Shown here piece by piece: positions 27,021-36,000 of a DNA stretch of 64,000 nt; position 1 is the first letter of the stretch; each line of letters starts with the position of its first letter. Under the pieces are notes generated by a model. It was not told the origin of the DNA. It did not search any database and saw only the letters and a program-made list of their open reading frames with translations. Position numbers and translations under genes: made by a program. Origin of the DNA: Rhizobium sp. SEMIA4064 (GTDB lineage Bacteria; Pseudomonadota; Alphaproteobacteria; Rhizobiales; Rhizobiaceae); contig NZ_PYJN01000016.1 of NCBI RefSeq assembly GCF_003025035.1, positions 62,001 through 126,000 on the forward strand, written 5' to 3'.

Positions 27021-28105
27021 CGAAGCCGACCGCAGACGATCCCAAAGGCCTTTCGCGCCGTCCCGCTGCCTTTTCAGTCGAGCCGGAAATGTCGAAGGAC
27101 GATTCGGCTACTAAAACAGTTGCGGAGCCGCCGCGCCGCAAGCCACAGAGTTTCGATACGGAAGTCGTCCTGACGCCGGATGAGGAAGATCCTTTCCTCA
27201 ACCCTGCTCTTACCGCCTCCGATGTTGATATCGCAGTAGCCAAGCCGCGCCGCCGCGGTTTTTCCTTCGGCAAAATTGCCGCCGGCGCCTTCGGCATTCT
27301 CGTGTCTCTCGCCTTCGGTCTGTGGACCGACCAGTTGATTCGCGATCTCTTCAGTCGCGCCGACTGGTTGGGTTATACCGCCCTCGCGGTGCTCGGCGTC
27401 GGCATTCTCGCCGTCCTCGCCATCGTCATTCGCGAGACCGCCGGCATGATGCGACTTGCGGCGGTGCAGACGATCAAAGCGGAGGCCGAAGCCGCTATCG
27501 TTGAGACGCGCCCCGCGCGCGCAAAGGCACTCGTCCAACGCCTCTGCACGCTTTTAGAGGCCAATCCGGAAACGGCGAAGGGCCGCGCGACCTTAAAAGC
27601 GGCAGAAAACGATATCATCGACGCGCCGCAATTGATCGACCTTGCCGAACGGGAACTGCTCGGTCCGCTTGATCGACGCGCCCGCGCACTGATTCTCGGC
27701 GCCTCCAAACGAGTTTCGGTCGTCACGGCCGTTAGCCCCCGTGCGCTGGTCGACATTCTCTACGTGCTCTATGAATCGGCCAAGCTGGTGCGCGCCATGG
27801 CGGAGCTTTACGGCGGCAGGCCCGGCACGCTCGGCATGATCCGGCTGATGCGCGACGTGCTCGCTCACCTTGCAGTTACCGGCTCCATTGCCGTGGGTGA
27901 CAGCGTCGTACAGCAGCTAATCGGCCACGGTTTGGCCTCGAAACTCTCGGCCCGGCTGGGCGAAGGCGTCGTCAATGGCATGATGACGGCGCGCATCGGC
28001 ATCGCTGCGATGGATCTCTGCCGGCCACTGTCGTTCAAGGCGTTGAAACGGCCGGGAATCGGCGATTTCGCCGGAGATCTGGCGCCCAACATCACCGGCC
28101 GCTGA
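27017..28105 (+). CDS. YcjF-like membrane protein (TIGR01620/DUF697)
   Basis: A 362-residue inner-membrane protein. The first 90 residues are charged and probably cytoplasmic; two transmembrane helices follow (about 92-110 and 120-142, GILVSLAFGLW and GVGILAVLAIVI). The C-terminal DUF697-like domain contains VVTAVSPRALVDILYVLYES and a glycine-rich GVVNGMMTARIGIAAMDLCRPL. Start codon overlaps the YcjX stop as ATGA. Acts presumably with the YcjX-like protein; function not known. Confidence 0.85.
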   Translation: MTKPTADDPKGLSRRPAAFSVEPEMSKDDSATKTVAEPPRRKPQSFDTEVVLTPDEEDPFLNPALTASDVDIAVAKPRRRGFSFGKIAAGAFGILVSLAFGLWTDQLIRDLFSRADWLGYTALAVLGVGILAVLAIVIRETAGMMRLAAVQTIKAEAEAAIVETRPARAKALVQRLCTLLEANPETAKGRATLKAAENDIIDAPQLIDLAERELLGPLDRRARALILGASKRVSVVTAVSPRALVDILYVLYESAKLVRAMAELYGGRPGTLGMIRLMRDVLAHLAVTGSIAVGDSVVQQLIGHGLASKLSARLGEGVVNGMMTARIGIAAMDLCRPLSFKALKRPGIGDFAGDLAPNITGR

Positions 28106-28217
28106 ATGCTGCAAACGCCTGCGAAAGCGCCTTTTGCCTCCATAAGAAACCAAGCATTAACCATTCTGAGGCAAAAGTGGAAACCAGTTTCCAGTTCCTC
28201 TTCGTTAGGGAATGTCC

Positions 28218-28772
28218 ATGTTTTCGCGCCAGTTTCTTCTTGTTTGCGGCCTTGCCGCCGCGGCTCTCTCTGCAGGTGCCTGGGTGCAGTCCGCCGATGC
28301 GGCATCCCGTGACAAGGCCTTCTTTCAGTCCGTCGCCGGCTCATGGCGAGGCCCAGGCGAGATCGTCGCCGGCAAGTACAAAGGCACGAAATTCACCTGC
28401 AATCTGACCGGGCAGCCGCTCAGCGGCAACAGCGCCGGCGTCAAGCTCGACGGAACCTGCCGCGTCGGCGTCTTCCAGCAGCCGATGACGGCGGAAATCA
28501 CCCAGAGCGGTGGCAGCTATAGCGGCAAATTCCTGGACGGCGCGGCCGGCAAGGGCCTGGATGTTACCTCGGGCACGGTCAACGACGGCACCGTGGTCCT
28601 TGGTCTCAATCGCCAGAAGCTCAACGGTGCCATGATTGCCCGCGTCGCGGACAACAAGACAATGAATGTAACGATTTCCGTCAAGGTCAATGATCAGATG
28701 GTGCCTGTCATCGGTGTGACGCTGCAGCGGGCCGCTGATCTCGATCAGATGGCTGTTGGGTCAATCCAGTAA
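28218..28772 (+). CDS. secreted hypothetical protein
   Basis: A 184-residue protein with a Sec signal peptide (about 1-29, cleavage after SADA). The mature domain is rich in Gly, Val and Thr with an alternating pattern suggesting beta structure, and has two cysteines (FTCNL and GTCRV), possibly a periplasmic disulfide. I recognise no family. Of two ATGs (28212 and 28218), the second is chosen because AGGG lies seven bases before it. A strong terminator follows. Confidence 0.75.
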   Translation: MFSRQFLLVCGLAAAALSAGAWVQSADAASRDKAFFQSVAGSWRGPGEIVAGKYKGTKFTCNLTGQPLSGNSAGVKLDGTCRVGVFQQPMTAEITQSGGSYSGKFLDGAAGKGLDVTSGTVNDGTVVLGLNRQKLNGAMIARVADNKTMNVTISVKVNDQMVPVIGVTLQRAADLDQMAVGSIQ

Positions 28773-28794
28773 CGCTTATGCACTAACAGCAAAT

Positions 28795-28837
28795 GACGCC
28801 TCCGCCTGAAATTCAGGTCGGAGGCGTTTATTTTTTG
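28795..28837. terminator. rho-independent terminator
   Basis: A long stem: CGCCTCCG, CCTGAA, loop, TTCAGG, then CGGAGGCG, followed by TTTATTTTTT. It closes the secreted-protein gene on the plus strand and may also serve folK on the other strand, since that stop is at 28881. Confidence 0.88.
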
Positions 28838-28880
28838 AGCGCTGACTGGATATGCCTTGGCACATGAGATGGCACGGGCG

Positions 28881-29408
28881 TTACGCCGTTTTCCACCAAT
28901 CGCGGTTTTCGTCCGCCACTTCTATTCCCTGCACATCCGCTTCGCCCAGCCAATCCGCCACCTTGCGTCCGCTGATCAAGAGATCGGCCCCAAAATCCGC
29001 AAGCGGCATCAGCACGAAGCCGCGCTCGGTCATGCGCGGATGCGGGATCGTCAATAGCGGTTCGACCCGAACGATATTACCGTAGGTCAGGATGTCGATA
29101 TCGATCGTCCGCGGCCCCCAGCGTTCGATACGCACCCGCTTCATGTCACGCTCGATACCAAGGCAAACATCGAGCAGCACCTCCGGCGACAGTGTCGTAT
29201 CGACCGCTGCACAGGAATTGTAGAAGAAGGATTGGTCCGTTTTTCCCCAGGGAGGCGTGCGGTAAAGGCGGGAAACCGCAGCGACGCGGCAGTCCGCCCG
29301 CGCATCGAGCATGCGCAACGCGCGCGCCATGGCTCGAACGGGATTGTCGAGGTTGCCGCCAAGACCGAGAGTGGCGCGCGTCAGTCCGACTTCAGGCAAA
29401 ATGCTCAA
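28881..29408 (-). CDS. folK: 2-amino-4-hydroxy-6-hydroxymethyldihydropteridine diphosphokinase
   Basis: HPPK: transfers pyrophosphate from ATP to 6-hydroxymethyl-dihydropterin in folate synthesis. The 175-residue product has the signature segments SRLYRTPPWG, FFYNSCAAVDT and the HPPK motif RWGPRTIDIDIL. It is the last gene of folP-folB-folK; its start (29408) lies 17 bases inside folB, indicating coupled translation. Confidence 0.95.
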   Translation of the reverse strand: MSILPEVGLTRATLGLGGNLDNPVRAMARALRMLDARADCRVAAVSRLYRTPPWGKTDQSFFYNSCAAVDTTLSPEVLLDVCLGIERDMKRVRIERWGPRTIDIDILTYGNIVRVEPLLTIPHPRMTERGFVLMPLADFGADLLISGRKVADWLGEADVQGIEVADENRDWWKTA

Positions 29409-29763
29409 CGCTCACCTGCACATAATCGAGAACGCCGGGAACCGGCGCATTGGGTTTGCGCACCGTGATCTTCGCCCTCCGCACGCTCGGAAAGCGCCGG
29501 GACAATTCCTTCGCGACATCGAGAGCCAGCGCCTCGATCAGATAGCGACGGCGCCCCGTGACGATCTCTTCGATAACGCTGAAGGCAATGCCGTAATTGA
29601 CGGTGTCCTCGATCGAATCCTGCGCCAATGCCTCACCGGCATCGACATCGAGCTCGGCATCGACGAAAAAACGCTGGCCAAGAAATTCTTCTTCGTCGTG
29701 CACGCCATGGCGGGCGAAGAAGGCGCAGTTCTGAAGGGTGATGGTGTAGATCATATCGCTCAT
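29392..29763 (-). CDS. folB: dihydroneopterin aldolase
   Basis: Cleaves 7,8-dihydroneopterin to 6-hydroxymethyl-dihydropterin and glycolaldehyde. The 123-residue product is normal length, with FFARHGVHDEEEFLGQRF (active-site Glu), DTVNYG and the catalytic Lys in VRKPNAPVPG. Its ATG overlaps the folP stop by four bases (ATGA) and it overlaps folK by 17, so all three are co-translated. Confidence 0.95.
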   Translation of the reverse strand: MSDMIYTITLQNCAFFARHGVHDEEEFLGQRFFVDAELDVDAGEALAQDSIEDTVNYGIAFSVIEEIVTGRRRYLIEALALDVAKELSRRFPSVRRAKITVRKPNAPVPGVLDYVQVSVEHFA

Positions 29764-30623
29764 GGCGTCCTGCCGCCTAATTTCGCCCGTGTCTTGAGGA
29801 TAGCATCGGCAACCGCCAGGGCATCCCTGTTGATTGCGACATTGTGTACCCGAAAAATTGCCGCACCTTGCAAACGCAATATAGCACTGGTCGCAGCGGT
29901 CCCCACATCCCGATCCGGCGCTTCCCGTCCGGTAACGGCGCCCACGAATCGTTTGCGCGAGGTGCCGGTCATCAAAGGCAGTTCGAAGCGGAGCAGTGCC
30001 GTGAAGCGCGCCATCAGCTCCAGATTTTCCTCGACATCCTTGGCGAAACCGAAGCCGGGATCGAGAACGATACTCTGCCTGTTCACGCCGGCCGCTGCTG
30101 CGATATCGAGCGATCGGCTGAGAAACAGCACCTGGTCGTCGATGACGTCAGGAAGCTTTGTCCGTTCGCGACCGGTATGCATGATGCAAAGCCCGGCGCC
30201 CGTCTGCGCCGCCAGCGTTGCAATTTCCGGCTCGCGCTGCAGGCCGAAGACATCGTTGACGATGTGCGCGCCGGCACTGATCGCCAGTCTTGCGGTATCG
30301 GCACGATAGGTATCGATGGAGATCAGCGCATCCGTCTTGCCGCGCAGCGCTTCGATGACCGGCAGAACGCGCCCTTGCTCCTCGGTGGCGCTGACTGCCT
30401 CGACATCCGGCTTGGTCGATTCCCCGCCGATATCAATGATGGCTGCCCCTTCCTCCACGCAGGCAAGCGCATGTGCGACCGCCGCGTCGACCGCCTCATA
30501 GTGTCCGCCGTCGGAAAAAGAATCCGGCGTCACGTTGACGATCGCCATGATGGCGCTCCGTTCGCCGACATCGAGGCTGCGCCCATGCGCGACATGCCAG
30601 CTATGGCTGCGAAGCTCTGTCAC
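29760..30623 (-). CDS. folP: dihydropteroate synthase
   Basis: Joins 6-hydroxymethyl-dihydropterin pyrophosphate to p-aminobenzoate; the sulfonamide target. The 287-residue TIM barrel has NVTPDSFSDGG, DIGGESTKPD, DPGFGFAKDVEENL and TSRKRFVG. The start is placed at GTG 30623 (M-TELRSHSWHV), since an upstream reading to 30821 overlaps the divergent gene and has no family similarity; GGATGGACGGATC precedes the GTG. First gene of the folate operon. Confidence 0.95.
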   Translation of the reverse strand: MTELRSHSWHVAHGRSLDVGERSAIMAIVNVTPDSFSDGGHYEAVDAAVAHALACVEEGAAIIDIGGESTKPDVEAVSATEEQGRVLPVIEALRGKTDALISIDTYRADTARLAISAGAHIVNDVFGLQREPEIATLAAQTGAGLCIMHTGRERTKLPDVIDDQVLFLSRSLDIAAAAGVNRQSIVLDPGFGFAKDVEENLELMARFTALLRFELPLMTGTSRKRFVGAVTGREAPDRDVGTAATSAILRLQGAAIFRVHNVAINRDALAVADAILKTRAKLGGRTP

Positions 30624-30726
30624 GATCCGTCCATCCCATTGAAAATGAAAAAACCTCGCGCCGGATATTGCGCTTGCAGTGGCTATGCCGCAAGCTCCGT
30701 CGAAGTTCAACCTGGTAGCAGCACGA

Positions 30727-31347
30727 ATGCCGTTTGCACGCCGACAGATCCGTGTCTCGCTTATCCTATTGCTTCTGTGCGGCATTTCCACCGGCGCCGA
30801 CGCGGAGGTGGTCGCCCGCAAATCCGTCTCCTATTTCGATATCAAGGGCGACAGCGCCGATGCGCTCGATGCGTCATTGAATGCGCACGGGCCGGTTACG
30901 ATGGGCTCCAGCAGCCGCCATCCCGGCGCAACCAAGGTTCGCTTCGGCGGCAGTGCAACATACGCAGAGCGGAACGGCCGCTGCTATATCTCCGACGTCA
31001 GGATTACGGTCGACACCGAAATCATTCTGCCGCGCTGGCGCGACCGTCGGCATGCGAGCCGGCAACTGTCGATGATTTGGGATACGCTCTCGGCGGATAT
31101 CCGCCGCCACGAGGACCGGCACGCGGAGATTGCGCGCGAACATGCGCGGCGGATGGAACAGTCGATCCTTGCCCTGCCTTCCGCCAAGGATTGTGACACG
31201 CTTCAGGACAAGGCAAACGCGGTCACCACGCAGGAAACACAGTTGCATGATGAGGATCAGGCCCGATTCGACAAAATCGAGGCGATCAATTTTCAGAGCC
31301 GCATCCAGAGGCTGATGACCTATCGCAGCCAGCAAACTGGTGAATGA
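30727..31347 (+). CDS. secreted DUF922 protein, putative zinc protease
   Basis: A 206-residue product with a signal peptide (MPFARRQIRVSLILLLLCGI, cleavage after ADA). The DUF922 domain has a gluzincin-like HEDRH motif (HExxH-type) near residue 135 and a second HxxxH-like HAEIAREHARR. Two cysteines may form a disulfide. The family is annotated as predicted secreted Zn-dependent protease; no activity is established here. The start is uncertain: ATG 30685 and GTG 30679 in frame would lengthen the N-terminus, but 30727 gives the best signal peptide. Confidence 0.75.
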   Translation: MPFARRQIRVSLILLLLCGISTGADAEVVARKSVSYFDIKGDSADALDASLNAHGPVTMGSSSRHPGATKVRFGGSATYAERNGRCYISDVRITVDTEIILPRWRDRRHASRQLSMIWDTLSADIRRHEDRHAEIAREHARRMEQSILALPSAKDCDTLQDKANAVTTQETQLHDEDQARFDKIEAINFQSRIQRLMTYRSQQTGE

Positions 31348-31422
31348 CGGGTCGCTAAGACACTTTTTTCGCGAAAATTGCGTCCTGACCACAGCAATCT
31401 GTGTGAAAACTGTCACTATACC

Positions 31423-31437
31423 TGTGAATCATTCACA
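31423..31437. promoter_or_regulatory. 15-bp perfect palindrome, possible operator
   Basis: TGTGAAT-C-ATTCACA, two 7-base half sites around one central base, 75 bases after the DUF922 stop and about 180 upstream of the structured RNA region. Typical size and symmetry of a dimeric repressor site. No regulator gene is adjacent. Confidence 0.45.
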
Positions 31438-31599
31438 ACTTCTCATTTTTGAACTTTACGAGAATCTGAAATAGGTTTTTCCTATCAAATATCGGGGTGA
31501 TCCGCTTCGGCGGCTTATCATCGGAAGCCGGAGGGGTTTTCGCAAAGACCGATCAAAGTTCTTGCGTTGACGGGTTATTCGTCCCGCCGCGCCGTCGAG

Positions 31600-31731
31600 T
31601 TGACGTGTAACGCGTGCGTCCAGTGTTCTCCTGGCGCGTCCTGAAGCCGCAGGTGTTTCCTCCCTTGCCTGTTGGTGATGCGCCCGCCTTGCCTCGCTCG
31701 CTGCGACAAGCTGAGCGGGGCTTCTTTTTGT
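31600..31731 (+). ncRNA. candidate trans-acting small RNA with anti-Shine-Dalgarno loop
   Basis: No protein-coding frame is convincing in 31348-31763. On the plus strand, three hairpins follow one another. The first is ACGCG..CCAG(loop)CTGG-CGCGT (31610-31639). The second, CAGG(loop)CCTG (31650-31671), has CCTCCC in its loop (31659-31664). The third is a terminator, GCCTCGCTC / GAGCGGGGC (31691-31721), ending in TTCTTTTTG. A loop-exposed CCUCCC is a feature of several rhizobial small RNA families that block ribosome-binding sites. The 5' end is not known; further structure (a CCGC-TTCG-GCGG hairpin at 31502-31513) lies upstream and may belong to it. Confidence 0.55.
31691..31731 (+). terminator. 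terminator of the candidate small RNA
   Basis: Stem GCCTCGCTC (31691-31699) with GAGCGGGGC (31713-31721), inner GCT/AGC pairing, followed by TTCTTTTTG. It lies 30 bases before the end of the ferredoxin gene, which is on the opposite strand. Confidence 0.75.
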
Positions 31732-31763
31732 TGACGCATCCCAAATCTGCTGGGAGGTAGGCC

Positions 31764-32084
31764 TCAGGCTTGGCGCTCCGGAACATGCACGACGAGGCCG
31801 TCAAGCGCCTTCGTCAGCTTGATCTGACAGGAGAGACGCGAACTCGGGCGGACATCGAAGGCGAAATCCAACATGTCTTCTTCCATCGCTTCCGGGCCGC
31901 CGACCTTCTCGGCCCACTCCTCGTCGACATAGACATGACAGGTGGCGCATGCACAGGCGCCGCCGCATTCCGCTTCGATGCCTGGTACGGAATTGCGTAC
32001 GGCATTTTCCATCACGGTGGAGCCCTCGTCGGCGTCGAGATCAAAACGGGTGCCGTCGAAAGCGACGATGGTCAATTTGGTCAT
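31764..32084 (-). CDS. [2Fe-2S] ferredoxin, adrenodoxin type
   Basis: A 106-residue cytoplasmic electron carrier. The cluster ligands fit C-x5-C-x2-C in [14 protein letters not shown], with the fourth Cys in RLSCQIKL. The sequence continues as [18 protein letters not shown], typical of the adrenodoxin/bacterial FdxB-type branch. ATG 32084 ([11 protein letters not shown]) is used; the upstream extension to 32207 has no family similarity. The partner reductase or oxygenase is not nearby. Confidence 0.93.
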   Translation of the reverse strand: MTKLTIVAFDGTRFDLDADEGSTVMENAVRNSVPGIEAECGGACACATCHVYVDEEWAEKVGGPEAMEEDMLDFAFDVRPSSRLSCQIKLTKALDGLVVHVPERQA

Positions 32085-32235
32085 GTGATTGAATTCCGGT
32101 ATTCGTGAGTGAAGGGAGGATCCGGAATTTTTCTTCCAACAATTCCCGGGGGCAGTCAACAATTGCGCCGCCGAAACGGCAGAAACCGTTTGGCGGCGCA
32201 ATGGCAAAGATCAAGTGATCGCGCGCGGCGTCAGC

Positions 32236-32604
32236 TCAACGCGACAACTTCAGAATGAAGTTCTCAGCCTCGATGACGCAGGCCGTGACAGCAGCCATGC
32301 GCGCGGCATCACCGACATCGCTTTCGAGCGCATTGGCGGCATCGGCCACCTTGAACGCACCGACGGCACTTGCCGCGCCCTTCAACCGATGCGATGCGGC
32401 CGCTGCACGCTTGCGATCGCCGCAGCCGATTTCCTGCAGACAGGACCGCGCCTGCCGGGCAAACATCTGAAGCACTTCCACTTCGAGCGCCTTGTCGCCC
32501 ATCGTCTGCTTCGCCAGGTGAACCAGATCGATCGCCCGCTCTCGCGACGGCGCCGCACCCCGCGAATTGTCCGGAGCTTCGAACGCGATATTCAATGCTG
32601 CCAT
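32236..32604 (-). CDS. Hpt domain protein
   Basis: A 122-residue single-domain histidine phosphotransferase. The phospho-accepting His is in ASHRLKGAASAVGA, in a four-helix bundle context. It would relay phosphate between a hybrid kinase and a response regulator. It is not ChpT, which is a larger dimeric protein. It lies 151 bases upstream of the ferredoxin start on the same strand and is divergent from gpr. Confidence 0.87.
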   Translation of the reverse strand: MAALNIAFEAPDNSRGAAPSRERAIDLVHLAKQTMGDKALEVEVLQMFARQARSCLQEIGCGDRKRAAAASHRLKGAASAVGAFKVADAANALESDVGDAARMAAVTACVIEAENFILKLSR

Positions 32605-33095
32605 GTGCCAAGTCTCCCGTCTTATATCTATAACTGTCTCTGGGATCTGCCGTATGGTTGCGGCCAGCCGATGGCGATCCAGTTAAATTTTGGCACAGGT
32701 GGGGCCTAAATCTGCCGACATGGTTAATGCGCGTTAAACATGGCTAAATTATTAGGTTTTCAGCAAGTTGCGCAGATGAAAAGTGTTAACAATGACTTAA
32801 TGGGACAAGACTCCAGCCGTGGAATTAATTGTCACGCATGGGGGAATGTGTCACTACGGTACTGGCAAATTGGGTTCATGGCACATGCCTTTGCCCAAGG
32901 GGTGGATAGTGGTAATGTTTTAATACCATTCGTTTGAAAAAGCGGATATCCACTATGAAATGTAATGGGAAATCCACCTCCGGCGTCAGTCGAGGCGGGT
33001 GACCTAACGGGAGGCAGGTTCGTCTTTTCCGGACGTTGGCGGATTTCCGGAGAAGACACGGCAGGCCCGATCGAGTTGTAACGAGGCGTAACCGT
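32605..33095. other. 491-base intergenic region upstream of gpr
   Basis: AT-richer than its surroundings and without a supported gene; a 65-codon frame at 32740 has no ribosome-binding site. It holds a CtrA-like box (32786-32800) and a looser TTAA-N6-TTAA at 32724-32737. The distal part leads to the gpr ribosome-binding site GAGGCG before 33096. Promoters for both the Hpt gene and gpr must be here, but I cannot place them. Confidence 0.5.
32786..32800. promoter_or_regulatory. CtrA-like binding box TTAA-N7-TTAA
   Basis: TTAA at 32786-32789, seven bases (CAATGAC), TTAA at 32797-32800, about 300 bases upstream of gpr and 180 upstream of the Hpt gene. The spacing equals the alphaproteobacterial CtrA consensus. 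A four-base half site twice is not rare in AT-rich sequence, so this is suggestive only. Confidence 0.4.
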
Positions 33096-36000
33096 ATGGC
33101 GAACAAAAAGTACATCGAGTCGATCGAAGACAAGGCCTTTCAGGCTTTGGATGAAGCTTTGCAGATCGATTTCAGTGACGAGACCTTGGAGCCTCGCAAC
33201 GGTTCAACGCCTGACACCCCGGAGACAAGAGTGTCTGAGCCATCGAATCCGCCTGCAAGACAGACCCAGGATGATGCGGCACGCAAGGCAGCCGCCGCGC
33301 GGAGCGCCGCAGCGGCCCGGCCGACCGAAGTGCCGAAGAGCCCGATCTTTGCTCCGGCCAATGACGCCAACCGCGTCAGCCCGGCCAGCATCCTGAAATC
33401 CCTCGATGGCGGTTCGCAGAGCCGCGCCGTCCGTAACGCGACGATCTTCTCGCTGTTCTGGATCATCGGCGGCATCGGCCTCGCTTTTCTGCTTTACGGC
33501 TCGCAGCTCCTGAACATCCGCACGGTCGCCGATCTCGCCGCCCTTCCCGGCGTCATCGCATGCATCATCGGCATCATCGTTCCCGTCCTTCTCTTCTATG
33601 CTTTCGGCATGATGATTTCGCGGGCCCAGGATATGCGCAATGCGGCCCGCTCGATGGCGGAAGTCGCGCTGCGCCTCGCCGAGCCGGAAACCGTTGCTTC
33701 CGAACGCATCATGACCGTCGGTCAGGCGGTGCGCCGCGAAGTCTCGGCCATGAACGAAGGCATCGAGCGGACGATCGCACGCGCCACTGAGCTTGAGACG
33801 CTGGTTCATACCGAAGTCAATGCGCTGGAGCGCAGCTACGCCGATAACGAACTGCGCGTGCGCGGCCTCGTGCATGAACTCGGCTCGGAACGCGACGCCA
33901 TCGTCAACCACGCCGAACGCATCCGCTCGTCGATCGTTGGTGTTCACGACCAGATCAAGGAAGATCTGTCGCTGGCGACCGAGGAAATTGCCGTGCGCCT
34001 GTCGACCTCGGGCGAAGCTTTCGCTTCCATGATCGATACGCGCGCAGCGACGCTGATGGAGAAAACCGATACCGCCGTAGAGACGCTCGGCACCCTGCTC
34101 GCCGCCAAGACCGACAGCCTGTTGCAGAATCTCAATGCGTCCGGCTTTGCGCTGAGCCAGGAATTCGATACGCGTCTTGAATCGCTGTCATCGACGCTGG
34201 CGGAACGCGGCAAGGAGCTGTTGGGCCAGTTCGAAACCCGCGCCTCCACGCTCGATGCCAACACCGACAAGCTGAACACCGCGCTCAACGAACGCGCCCG
34301 TCAATTGAACGAGACTCTGGTCGCCCGCACGCGTGAAATCAGCGAAAGCCTGACCGGCAGCGAACGCTCGATCACCGGCACACTCGACAATGTGCTCTCC
34401 AAGCTCAACAGCGCCCTTGATGAAAAGGGCGCAAGCTTCCGCCAGAGCCTGCAGTCGACTGCCGACGACACTATTATGGACATCGACCTGCGCACCGGCT
34501 TCTTCGAAGAGCGTATGCAGTCGACCGTGGCGCAGATTTCGACGGCCTTCGACGAACGCGTCTCGGAGTTCACCTCCGCTTTCGACAAGCGTGCCGGCTC
34601 GCTGGACAGCAAATTGTCGGAAAGCCTGACACGGATCAACGAAACGCTGAGCGGCGGCTCGGATGCCATCGACGGCATCCTGAATTCCAGCATCGAGCGC
34701 CTCGGTTCTTCGCTGACCGACCAGTCCTTTGCGCTGGCAACGACGCTCGCCACCAGCCAGGAAGTGCTGGAAAGCGCGATCGGCTCCAAGGCCCTCGAGA
34801 TCGCCTCCGCTCTCGAGGGCGCAACGAACGGAATTACCTCGGCCCTCGCCTCCGGAACCAACGAGCTGAACTCCGCCCTTTCCTCTCATGCGGGCACCTT
34901 CACCTCCGCCGTCCAAGGCGTAACGCGTGACGTCTCCGCCGCGTTGAAGAGCGGAACCGAGGAACTGACATCCGCTTTCGCCGGCCGCTCCAACGAACTC
35001 AACGATACGCTTGCGGCACATTCGGGCGAATTCACCAAGGCGCTGCAGACGGCGACGTCGGATATCTCCTCCGCCCTCAACAAGGGCACGAGCGAGCTCA
35101 CCAACACCTTCCTCGGCCGCGCCAGCGAGATCAACAATACGCTTTCGGCCCGCACCGGCGAAATCACGCAGGCGCTTGGTTCGGCGCACGAGCGCATCGA
35201 CGCCGTCATGGCCGAGCGCAGCGCCTCCCTCTTTGGCGCGCTCTCGGACAACCAGTCACGTTTCGAGCAGACTCTGACTGACCGCTCCGAGGGTATCATC
35301 AATGCCGTCACCGGCAGCCATGAGCATCTGACCGCAGCCCTCGACGAGCGCACCTCGATGCTGGCCATTTCGCTGGCCGAAAACCAGCTTCGTCTTGAAA
35401 ATACGCTCGCAAGCCGCGCCGATGCGATTACCAGCACCGTTGCCGAAACCCACAGCAAGCTCGCCGATACCCTGGACGACAAGGTGATGGCGCTCGCCAT
35501 CGCCCTCTCCGATGGCCAGTCGCGCATCGAAGACACGTTCACGGGCCGGGCCGAAAGCCTGACCAGCGCGCTGGCGGAGACGCACGACAAGCTCACCGAC
35601 ACGCTCGACGACAAGACGATGGCGCTGGCCATCGCTCTCTCCGACAGCCAGGCACGCCTGGAAGACACGTTGTCCGGTCGCGTCGAGGGCTTCACCGGCG
35701 CGATTGCCGATACGCACAACGCACTGGCCAGCACCCTGGATGACAAGACGAGAGCACTGGCCGCGGCACTCAGCAATAGCCAGTCCCGTCTCGAAGAAAC
35801 GCTCTCTGGTCGTGTCGAAGGCCTGACGAGCGCGATTGCCGATACGCATAGCAAACTCGCCGACACGCTCGACGACAAGACGATGGCGCTTGCCGTTGCG
35901 CTCTCCGAGAGCCAGGCCCGCCTGGAAGATACTCTTTCTGGCCACGCCGAAGGCGTCGCAGATACGCTGGACGGCAAGACCAAGGCTCTGGCGGCAGCAT

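Noticed and set aside
31348..31763. tmRNA, SRP RNA, RNase P RNA or 6S RNA in the gene-free stretch
   Set aside because: No tag-peptide frame, no GGAAGG/GCAGCC SRP core and no RNase P core elements are seen; 6S RNA could not be shown by eye and its usual neighbours are absent.
32740..32937. 65-codon frame upstream of gpr
   Set aside because: No ribosome-binding site, no recognisable domain, and it overlaps the likely control region.
34188..35189. Long open frames antisense to gpr (also 34886-36274, 36267-37349 and 38655-40043)
   Set aside because: They follow from the GC-rich, repetitive codon pattern of gpr, have low-complexity products and lack ribosome-binding sites.
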